Of a stretch of DNA of 64,000 nt, positions 9,336 through 16,397 are shown piece after piece (within the stretch, counting starts at the first letter, position 1; each line of letters opens with the position of its first letter). The position numbers were made by a program, and so were the translations under genes. A model generated the notes under the pieces. The model worked only from the letters and a program-made list of their open reading frames with translations, was not told the DNA's origin and ran no database searches. The stretch comes from Luteolibacter luteus (GTDB lineage Bacteria; Verrucomicrobiota; Verrucomicrobiia; Verrucomicrobiales; Akkermansiaceae), in contig NZ_CP051774.1 in the NCBI RefSeq assembly GCF_012913485.1, positions 5,952,001 to 6,016,000 on the forward strand. Direction: 5' to 3'.

Positions 9336-11600
9336 ATGAAACGACATTTATTGTCCGCGCTGCTGCTTGTCCTTGGAGTCCTCAGTATCAATGCCTATGC
9401 CGCCGATCTCGTCGTCGAGGAATCGAGATTCGACGTCGACGGCCGCTTTTCCGTCCAAGTTCCGGTTCCCGCCGGAACCCGCCACGCGGCCTTGGAGGTG
9501 ATGAAAAGCGGGGGATCCCCGGGGTGGCGAACCCTGGTTTCCACTGCCCTCGATGGCCGGAAGGCGCGCGTGATTTTCAAGCTCCCGGCAGATCATGGCA
9601 GATCCGCGCTGGTCCGTGGGAAGGCAGGTCCGGAGACCTCCGTGCCAGTCGCCGAGCTGAACGACCCGGAACTGATCACCGTCATCTACGAGAGCCCGAT
9701 CGGGGAGCAGATCAAGATCGACTTTCTGAAGGATGCTGCGGCCAAGCTGAAGGGCTGGGCCTCGCTGCCACGGGCGGAGGCAGAAGCGCTGCTGATTGCT
9801 TGGGCGAAGTCCAATCCGCTGGTGGCCGATGCCTCGGTCACCGAGCCGGGTGGCAATATCTCGATTCGCTTCACCGATGACGACATCGTGGTGCTGATGG
9901 CGAAGCCGCGGCGCTACGGCTTGGAAGGCACGGCGGCCTCCACCGCGCGCATGGAGATCCCGGAGGCGCCGACGCCGGGAAGGATCCAGAATTTCGGGCC
10001 GCTGGCTGCCACCGGGCTGAGCCTGCCGCGGACCAAGCATGCGATCTCCGCCTTTTCTCTGGAGTCCACGTTTCCTAGTTCCACCGCAACCATCGCGGGC
10101 TGGCTGCGGACGCACAAATACGAGGTGGATGAATATCCCGCCACGCCGGTCTTGACGGTAAAGGGCTGGTCCTCGGCTTCAAATCCCATCGGCGTGCTCT
10201 TCTGGCAGGTGCATGGCTGTCAGTACACGAGGAAGAATGGCACGCTGAGCACCTCGATCGTGACCCGCGAGTATGCGACGGATCAGCTGACCAACGGTCC
10301 CTATGCCGCGATGCGCGGTTCGGGGCAGCTCGGCTTGGCGATGGCCGATGGCGAGACGCTGCCGTACTACACGATCACCGGCACCTTTATCCGGACCAAC
10401 ATGCGCTTCGCCCCGAATTCGCTGGTGGTGATGGATGCTTGCTTCGGTGCGAACCAGGATCTCGCGGATGCGTTCCTCGCTGCAGGCTGCGGCTCCTATG
10501 TGAGCTGGGATTGGATGTCCGGGCCGGAAAGCGGCAAGCCTTGCCGGAAGATCTTCGACCGTCTGTTGGGAATGAACAAGGAGGCGCCGATCTCCACGAT
10601 CAAGGAGCGCTCCTTCACCGTGGACGTGGTGAGCCGCTGGATGCATCTCCGGGGCTATGATCAGGACCCCAGCATGCCTTTCCCGAATCAGGACCGGCCG
10701 AATGCGATCCTCGTCTGGCATCACCGCCAGCAGAATCCCGCGCACATGCTGCGGCCCTCGATCATGCGGATTCTCCAGGAGGCGGCGTCGCCGGGTGAGA
10801 AGTTCTCGAAGTACCTGCTGGAGGGCGATTTCGGAGACGATCCGGGACCGGCGTATCGCACCGTGAAGTGGGGCGGAAAGGTGATGGATGTCCTGCGCTG
10901 GGACGAGGAGGACGGTATCGTTTTCCGGATCCCGAATCCGGCACCGGTAGGCAGCGTGCAAGTGATCATCAACCGGGAGTTCGAGAGCCTGAGCAACGAG
11001 GTGCCGATCACCGAGTGGACCGTACCCTTCACTTTCGAGCACCGCGAGCAGGGATCGCTGAAGGCCACCATCGTTACGAACGTGAAGATCCGTGCCGACG
11101 TCCACGGCGAGCGCTATGAGCCGGAAGGCCAGGTGACTTACCTGATGAAGCCCTTCGGGAATATTGCGGACTGCAAGGGCACCGCGACCGCCTCGGGGAC
11201 CTACAGCCCGGCTGCAGGCGAGTCTTACACATGGAGCGGGGGATCGAGCTTGGTATCGGTCGATGGCGGCTTTGACGGCGAGATGCCGCCGCATCTCATC
11301 GTGAACAGCGGCGCTTTCACCGGCGCAGGCCAGACGATGTTCTTCGGGCTCTCCTTCAGCGGCAGCTTCACGCAGACCTACAAGTGGACCGACATCGATG
11401 GCACGGTATACACGGAGACGAGCGACTACTCGACCGATCTCGATGGTGAGGACTTCTTCGTCCCCTTGCCGAAGATCAATGCCACCACCTATGTCTTTGG
11501 TGGTGGAAGCAAGACCCTCCCGAAGGGAGAAGCGACTGAGACCCTCTCGTGGCCTTCGACGACGCCACTGTCGAAGCCGACAGCAGAGACGGTGAGGTGA
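9336..11600 (+). CDS. Secreted caspase-like (clan CD) peptidase candidate, paralogue 1
   Basis: 754 residues, start at MKRHLLSALLL. A signal peptide ends near residue 22 (AYAA/D). Residues 25-190 look like a beta-rich N-terminal domain. The central region carries the signature of the caspase/gingipain/CHAT fold. A hydrophobic strand ends in His-Gly (GVLFWQVHG, H293). Seventy-six residues later a second strand ends in Asp-Ala-Cys (SLVVMDACFG, C369). Then comes an AGCGSYVSWDWMSGP segment, typical of the strand and loop after the catalytic Cys. The remaining ~300 residues are probably beta domains. The next gene is a paralogue conserved over its full length, including both putative catalytic residues. 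I do not recognise a named family; peptidase activity is inferred from the motifs. Confidence 0.75.
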   Translation: MKRHLLSALLLVLGVLSINAYAADLVVEESRFDVDGRFSVQVPVPAGTRHAALEVMKSGGSPGWRTLVSTALDGRKARVIFKLPADHGRSALVRGKAGPETSVPVAELNDPELITVIYESPIGEQIKIDFLKDAAAKLKGWASLPRAEAEALLIAWAKSNPLVADASVTEPGGNISIRFTDDDIVVLMAKPRRYGLEGTAASTARMEIPEAPTPGRIQNFGPLAATGLSLPRTKHAISAFSLESTFPSSTATIAGWLRTHKYEVDEYPATPVLTVKGWSSASNPIGVLFWQVHGCQYTRKNGTLSTSIVTREYATDQLTNGPYAAMRGSGQLGLAMADGETLPYYTITGTFIRTNMRFAPNSLVVMDACFGANQDLADAFLAAGCGSYVSWDWMSGPESGKPCRKIFDRLLGMNKEAPISTIKERSFTVDVVSRWMHLRGYDQDPSMPFPNQDRPNAILVWHHRQQNPAHMLRPSIMRILQEAASPGEKFSKYLLEGDFGDDPGPAYRTVKWGGKVMDVLRWDEEDGIVFRIPNPAPVGSVQVIINREFESLSNEVPITEWTVPFTFEHREQGSLKATIVTNVKIRADVHGERYEPEGQVTYLMKPFGNIADCKGTATASGTYSPAAGESYTWSGGSSLVSVDGGFDGEMPPHLIVNSGAFTGAGQTMFFGLSFSGSFTQTYKWTDIDGTVYTETSDYSTDLDGEDFFVPLPKINATTYVFGGGSKTLPKGEATETLSWPSTTPLSKPTAETVR

Positions 11601-11611
11601 TCCGGATATGG

Positions 11612-11648
11612 CCCGAGGGTGAAACGTCGAAGAAGCTTCGCCCTCGGG
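11612..11648 (+). terminator. Terminator-like hairpin after caspase-like gene 1
   Basis: A 12-base-pair stem (CCCGAGGGTGAA with TTCGCCCTCGGG, one G-T pair) and a 13-base loop start 12 bases after the stop codon. No T-tract follows, so it may act with Rho or as an mRNA 3' stabiliser rather than as a classical intrinsic terminator. Confidence 0.5.
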
Positions 11649-11942
11649 TAAATCCCGGCTCTGGCAGTAGAACCCGCTTTCCGATATCGGCGAAACTGCC
11701 GCCGATATGTCGCTCACTTGCCCGGAAGTTTCTCTCGCAAGGCCCCTTGCATCTGCTGGCTCGGTAATCTTTCCGCCTGTTATTTTTCCTATTTTTATCA
11801 GGCGATATCAGGCGGCGGACGAGGAGCTTCGCGCGGCCCTTCGGAAATGTGCATTGGCCTACGAATTCCTCTTAGGTGGATCTCCCAGCTTGCCACTTTC
11901 GTCCCATTTACCCTTGCCCTCACTCCTTGCAATCTCGGCTCA

Positions 11943-11959
11943 CTGTCTCCCTTGGGCAG
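11943..11959 (+). repeat. Leader element, copy 2
   Basis: CTGTCTCCCTTGGGCAG, 16 of 17 bases identical to the element at 9304, lies 15 bases upstream of the ATG at 11975. It shows that the duplication included upstream sequence, or that this leader is under selection. Confidence 0.5.
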
Positions 11960-11974
11960 CTCCTATGAAACCAA

Positions 11975-14209
11975 ATGAAACGACAACTCCTGCTGTCACT
12001 GTTGTTAGCCCTGGGGAACCTGTCCGCGCCGGCCGCGGACATGAAGGTGGAGCATTTCGCCTTCGACGTGGACGGTCGCTTTACCGTCCAGGCTCCGCTT
12101 GAGTTCGGCTCCCGCCACGCCCTCCTCGAAGGCCTGGATCCCGCGACCGGTAACTTCCGCGTGCTGGTTTCCGGCGCGGTTGATGGTCGGAAAGGCTCGG
12201 TCATCTTTCGCCTGCCCGCGAACTACGGTCCGAAGGCGCTGGTCCGCATCCGCACCGGCACCCAGACCACGGTGCCGGCCGCACAATTCACCGACCCCGC
12301 GCTTTTTCAGGTCGTCTATGAAAGCCCGATCAGCGAGGCCGTGAAGATCAGCTTCCTCAAGGAGGCTTCGACCAAGATGGGAGGCTGGTCGAACCTGCCG
12401 CGCGCCGAGGCACAGTCGCGCTTGATCGCATGGGCTCAAGCCAATCCCCGCGTGGCAGCCGCTACCCTCACATCGATGGGCGGCACCATTACGATCCGCT
12501 TCACCGATGACGACATCGTGGTGCTCATGCCGAAGCGCCGCGGCGAGAATCCCACCGGCGAGCCTCCGCCGGGCGAAGTCGAGCTGCCTCTGGTCCCGCC
12601 GCTTGCGACGAAGGATATTGGCCCGAAAGCGACGACAGGCATGAGTATCCCCGGGTCGGAGAAAGCATTCACCGCCTTCTCGCTGGAAAGCACCTTCCCC
12701 AGTTCCACCAGCAAGATTGCAAGCTGGCTGGGAAGCAATGGCTACAAGACGACGAAATACGACGCCACCTCGGTGCTCGATCTGATGAGTTGGTCGCACA
12801 AGGACGATCCGATCGGCGTGCTCTTCTGGCAGATCCATGGAGTGCCTTTCGAAAGGAAGGACGGCACCACCAGCGTCGCGCTGGTCACTCGTGAGATCGC
12901 CCCGGATGAGGGGACGACGCGTCCCTACGCGCCGATGCGCGGCACCGGGCTCTTGAACCTCGCGATGGAGGAGGGGAAGACGGACCCTTACTATACAATC
13001 ACGGGGAGGTTCGTGGAGACTTACATGCGCTTCGCCCCGAACTCGCTGGTCATGATCGATGCCTGCTACGGCGGGAATGCGGACCTGGCGAATTCCTTCA
13101 TGCTTGCCGGTGCAGGTTCCTATGTGAGCTGGGACTGGCTTTCAGGACCCCGCAGCGGCGATACCTTCCGGAAGGTCTTCGACCGCCTGTTGGGTACTAA
13201 TGCCGAAGCTCCGATCTCCACGCTGAAGGAGCGGGCGTTCTCAATCCCCGTGATCCAGCACTGGATGCAGGTGAAGGGGTACGATGAAGACCCCAGCAAC
13301 AAGTATCAGAATCAGGGACGGAAGAACGCGCTGCTGCTCTGGCACCACCGCCAGACCAATCCGGCACACATGCTGAAGCCCTCGATCATGCGCGTGATCA
13401 CGGAGGCGAATAGACCGGGCGAGCAATTCACGAAATACCTGCTGGAAGGGGATTTCGGGGACGACCCGGGTCCTTCGAAGCGGAAGGTCATGTGGGGTAA
13501 CCAGGAGATGAACGTTCTGCGCTGGGATGCGCTGAATGGGATCGTGGTGCCGATTCCCGACAATCCCCCGGGCGGGAATTTCCAGGTCTTCCTCACTCGC
13601 GAGCATCAGACAAAGAGCAACGAGGTGCCGATGACGGAGTGGACGATCCCCTTCGAATTCGAACGCACCGACCACGGGGCTCTGAATGCAAAGATGAATT
13701 TCACCGTGAAATTCCGCGCGGATCTGCGCGGCGAACGCTACGAACCGGAGGGGCAGGTGACGTACATCGCGCGTCCGTGGACCACGATGGCGGATTGCTC
13801 GGGCACTCTCACGGCATCCGGGGTGTATCGGCCGGATGACGACAGCTCCACCACCTGGAGCGGGAGTTCGGACATCCGCTCCTATGACGTGGGGAAGGGG
13901 AACGTGCCGACGAAGAACATCATCCACGGCAGCGGCATCATGACGGGGGCCGGCTTGACCCATTTCTTCACCCTTACCGCGAACGGATCCTTCACCGAAA
14001 CCTACCGGACGAAAACCTCTTCCAAGGTCACGGAGAGGGTTGCCGAACTTGATCCCTTCCGCTTTTTCCTTCCTCCGCCGCAGCCCCAGCCGCCGCATTG
14101 GCAGTTCCCCGGTGGCAACAAGACCGACGAAGGTGACGAGCGGATCGACAAGCTGGTGTGGCCGACCGTGGCCGCCCGCTATCGGCCGGACGACAATACA
14201 CCCCGGTGA
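11975..14209 (+). CDS. Secreted caspase-like (clan CD) peptidase candidate, paralogue 2
   Basis: 744 residues with a signal peptide (MKRQLLLSLLLALG, cleavage near residue 21). It aligns with the preceding gene from end to end: shared FDVDGRF near the N-terminus, RFTDDDIVVLM around 175-185, FSLESTFPSST around 235, and KYLLEGDFGDDPGP and ERYEPEGQVTY in the C-terminal part. The putative dyad is H288 (GVLFWQIHG) and C364 (SLVMIDACYGG), again 76 residues apart, followed by GAGSYVSWDWLSGP. Conservation of both residues and their spacing between diverged paralogues supports a functional clan CD cysteine-peptidase-like site. A strong terminator follows, so the pair may form its own unit. No substrate is evident. 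Confidence 0.75.
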   Translation: MKRQLLLSLLLALGNLSAPAADMKVEHFAFDVDGRFTVQAPLEFGSRHALLEGLDPATGNFRVLVSGAVDGRKGSVIFRLPANYGPKALVRIRTGTQTTVPAAQFTDPALFQVVYESPISEAVKISFLKEASTKMGGWSNLPRAEAQSRLIAWAQANPRVAAATLTSMGGTITIRFTDDDIVVLMPKRRGENPTGEPPPGEVELPLVPPLATKDIGPKATTGMSIPGSEKAFTAFSLESTFPSSTSKIASWLGSNGYKTTKYDATSVLDLMSWSHKDDPIGVLFWQIHGVPFERKDGTTSVALVTREIAPDEGTTRPYAPMRGTGLLNLAMEEGKTDPYYTITGRFVETYMRFAPNSLVMIDACYGGNADLANSFMLAGAGSYVSWDWLSGPRSGDTFRKVFDRLLGTNAEAPISTLKERAFSIPVIQHWMQVKGYDEDPSNKYQNQGRKNALLLWHHRQTNPAHMLKPSIMRVITEANRPGEQFTKYLLEGDFGDDPGPSKRKVMWGNQEMNVLRWDALNGIVVPIPDNPPGGNFQVFLTREHQTKSNEVPMTEWTIPFEFERTDHGALNAKMNFTVKFRADLRGERYEPEGQVTYIARPWTTMADCSGTLTASGVYRPDDDSSTTWSGSSDIRSYDVGKGNVPTKNIIHGSGIMTGAGLTHFFTLTANGSFTETYRTKTSSKVTERVAELDPFRFFLPPPQPQPPHWQFPGGNKTDEGDERIDKLVWPTVAARYRPDDNTPR

Positions 14210-14266
14210 TAGCATGAACGATTGCTCCTGAGTTTTCCCGGGAAGAACCAATTTCCTCCCCAGGGT

Positions 14267-14309
14267 CGCGCGGTGTATCCCTCCCTCACCGCGCGGCTCT
14301 TTTGTTTTT
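14267..14309 (+). terminator. Intrinsic terminator after caspase-like pair
   Basis: A perfect 9-base-pair stem (CGCGCGGTG / CACCGCGCG) with an 11-base loop is followed by GCTCTTTTGTTTTT. It lies about 60 bases after the stop of the second caspase-like gene. Confidence 0.85.
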
Positions 14310-14460
14310 GGTCCGGAGCCATGCGGGTTGCCGGATGGGTGGTTGACGTGTCTTGATGATATATGGAGTCGGGGTGATCGTGTGAACATTGCCCCGTGGG
14401 GCAGGCATCTTGCCCGAAAGGCCTATGTTCCTATGTGGAAAATGTTATCACGTTTTCCTC

Positions 14461-14862
14461 ATGGGGGTAGCTGCAGATCGCGGGATCATCGTAGTGGATG
14501 ACGACCCCGGCATGAGCCGGGCGATCACGCGCATGCTCATGCTTGGAGGCTGGAGTGCCCGGGCATTCGAGTCGGCGGAGGATCTTATGGCCTCGGCGGA
14601 GTTGGAAAGGGCTGCCCTGTTGATTTTGGATATACAGCTTCCTGGACTCTCAGGGTTGGATCTCCATCAGCAGCTGCAAAGTTCCCACGGCTCGCTGCCA
14701 GTCATCTTCATCACCGGTGAAGACCGCCCTGTCTTCCGCGAGCGCGCGCTGCGGGCGGGCGCGACTGCCTATCTCACCAAGCCTTTTCCCGGTCAGGAGC
14801 TGATGGATGCCGTCCGGCGGCATTTCGAACCCGCGGGAAATCCTCCCAAGGCAATCCCATGA
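14461..14862 (+). CDS. Receiver-only response regulator (FixJ-like)
   Basis: About 133 residues from the ATG at 14461; a longer form from 14389 would add 24 residues that do not look like receiver sequence. The receiver pattern is complete: the DDD acidic pocket (IIVVDDDPG), the phospho-acceptor in LLILDIQLPGLSG, T in FITGED and K in YLTKPFPG. There is no output domain. The sequence resembles receivers of FixJ/NarL-type regulators. Its stop overlaps the next possible gene in an ATGA junction. It could act by protein-protein contact or phosphotransfer; no kinase is adjacent. Confidence 0.85.
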   Translation: MGVAADRGIIVVDDDPGMSRAITRMLMLGGWSARAFESAEDLMASAELERAALLILDIQLPGLSGLDLHQQLQSSHGSLPVIFITGEDRPVFRERALRAGATAYLTKPFPGQELMDAVRRHFEPAGNPPKAIP

Positions 14863-15128
14863 AGCCCTCCCTCCTACTCTTTGCCATCGCATCGCGACGC
14901 TCCACAGCCTGTCTGGGCCTGCGGCACCGCGGTGGAAATTTCGCGTTGGATCGTACGTCACGATGGCTGCGCGCCCTCCTTTCCGCCGTCTTCCTGCTCA
15001 CCGCAGGACTATCGCCCTGCGTGTTGCTGGAAGACGACGAAGCGGCGGACGTGGTTCTATGCATCGTGGGTCCAGTCGCCGGATGGCTGCTCGCGGATAC
15101 TGCTCCGCTCCACCCGGATGCCATATGA
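14859..15128 (+). CDS. Possible small membrane protein bridging regulator and Omp85-like gene
   Basis: 89 residues. The ATG overlaps the preceding stop by four bases (ATGA), and its own stop overlaps the next ATG by four bases (ATGA at 15125). Two such junctions make translation likely. Two hydrophobic stretches (LRALLSAVFLLTAGLS near 37-52 and VVLCIVGPVAGWLLA near 66-80) could be membrane helices. I recognise no family. The composition is not strongly protein-like, so it could instead be a spacer that happens to be open. Confidence 0.42.
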   Translation: MKPSLLLFAIASRRSTACLGLRHRGGNFALDRTSRWLRALLSAVFLLTAGLSPCVLLEDDEAADVVLCIVGPVAGWLLADTAPLHPDAI

Positions 15129-16360
15129 AGTGCGCCGACTTCCAGAGCGTCTTGCGCGGGTCGGTGGGGCTGTTTTGTCTCACCGGCGCGGCAGCACGTG
15201 CGGAGGAGACGCCGGCGTTTCAGGAGCAGAAGACCGAGAAGAAGGAGAAGGAAAAGCATAGCTTCTGTGATCCGGAGGACGGGGCTTTCGACGTGAGCTC
15301 CTTTCTGGATCGTCCCTTGGGTTTCATCCCGATGGTGCTGCCAATCACCGAGCCCGCCGTCGGTGGCGGGGCGGCGGTCGCCCCGATCTTCATCGATCTT
15401 CCGGAAGATGGAGAAGGCCGCCCGGACATCTGGGCGATCGGCGGGATGCGCACTTCGAATGGCACGCAGGCGCTGCTCGGCGGCTATTCCGGGTACTGGA
15501 TGGACCAGCGCTTGCACACGCGCCTCGGCGCGATCGATGCCTCAATCAATCTCGACTTCCACGGGCTGGGCCAGGACGCCGGGCTGAGCGGTCAACCGCT
15601 GACTTACAATCTCGACATCGCAGGCGGCCTGATCGGCGCCACCTGGGCGATGGACAAGAAGCGCCGCTGGGAGATCGGCCTGCAGTACATGTATGCGCAG
15701 GTGGACATGACCTTCCCGGACCTTGCCAGCAGGATCCGGGTCGATGCCGATCCCCGCGGCACCAAGTACGGCCTGAACCGCGGACAGCTGCGCGACTTCG
15801 ATGGCTTCCATTCGGAGATCGGCAGCGTCGGCCTGAGCATGAGCTACGATAGCCGCAATAATATCTTCACCCCGACCAAGGGCCTCTTTTCGGAGCTCAC
15901 CGTGACATTCAATTCGGAGGCCTTTGGAGGTTCCTCGGAATACGAGCGCTATGAATGGACCACGCTGTGGTTCACCCCGCTTTTCACCGAGGACCTGATC
16001 CTCGGGATGAAGGCGAGCCTGCTCTCCAGCTCTGGCGATATCCCGATCTACATGCGCCCCTTCGTGCAACTGCGCGGTGCCCCGGCGATGCGCTATCAAG
16101 GCGCGCACGTGGCCTATGCGGAGACCGAGCTGCGTTACCAATTCACCCCGCGCTGGAGCGTGCTCGGCTTCGGCGGTATCGGCTCCACCTGGTCGGACGG
16201 ACCCTTTCTTTCCCGCAATGACACCACCTGGACCGGCGGTGTCGGCATCCGCTACCTGCTGGCCCGGAAGTACGGCCTGCACATGGGCATCGACGCCGCC
16301 TACGGCGAGGAAGGGCCCGCCTGTTACATCCAGTTCGGCAGCGCTTGGTTCCGCCCCTGA
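15125..16360 (+). CDS. BamA/TamA (Omp85)-like outer-membrane barrel protein without POTRA
   Basis: 411 residues with a signal peptide ending near AAARA. There is no POTRA region: after a charged linker (QEKTEKKEKEKH) the rest is alternating beta-strand sequence typical of a barrel. Features of the Omp85/surface-antigen family include a D-S-R-N-N-x-x-x-P-T-x-G-L-x-S-E repeat-like strand (near 245) and an LRG-x-P-x-x-RY element like the conserved L6-loop (V/I)RG(F/Y) motif. The C-terminal strand ends in aromatic residues (FGSAWFRP). The ATG overlaps the stop of the small gene upstream. It probably forms an outer-membrane pore or assembly or translocation barrel. The role is inferred from architecture only. 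Confidence 0.78.
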   Translation: MKCADFQSVLRGSVGLFCLTGAAARAEETPAFQEQKTEKKEKEKHSFCDPEDGAFDVSSFLDRPLGFIPMVLPITEPAVGGGAAVAPIFIDLPEDGEGRPDIWAIGGMRTSNGTQALLGGYSGYWMDQRLHTRLGAIDASINLDFHGLGQDAGLSGQPLTYNLDIAGGLIGATWAMDKKRRWEIGLQYMYAQVDMTFPDLASRIRVDADPRGTKYGLNRGQLRDFDGFHSEIGSVGLSMSYDSRNNIFTPTKGLFSELTVTFNSEAFGGSSEYERYEWTTLWFTPLFTEDLILGMKASLLSSSGDIPIYMRPFVQLRGAPAMRYQGAHVAYAETELRYQFTPRWSVLGFGGIGSTWSDGPFLSRNDTTWTGGVGIRYLLARKYGLHMGIDAAYGEEGPACYIQFGSAWFRP

Positions 16361-16397
16361 ATCCCAAGACGACCCTCTAACAAACCATCCCGCCCCA

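Larger units (their letters stand above)
11601..11974. other. Intergenic region between the two caspase-like genes
   Basis: 374 bases with no convincing gene. It contains the hairpin at 11612-11648 just after the first stop and, at its 3' end, a leader resembling the one upstream of the first gene. The region between is unremarkable. The second gene probably has its own promoter here, but I could not identify clear -35/-10 boxes. Confidence 0.5.

Noticed and set aside
9204-9347. N-terminal extension of the histidine kinase to an ATG at 9347
   Set aside because: Would overlap the start of the divergent caspase-like gene and leave no room for promoters; the added residues do not look like a domain.
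10179-11717. Minus-strand open frame of 512 codons
   Set aside because: Antisense to the first caspase-like gene; the sense frame carries a signal peptide and motifs conserved in its paralogue.
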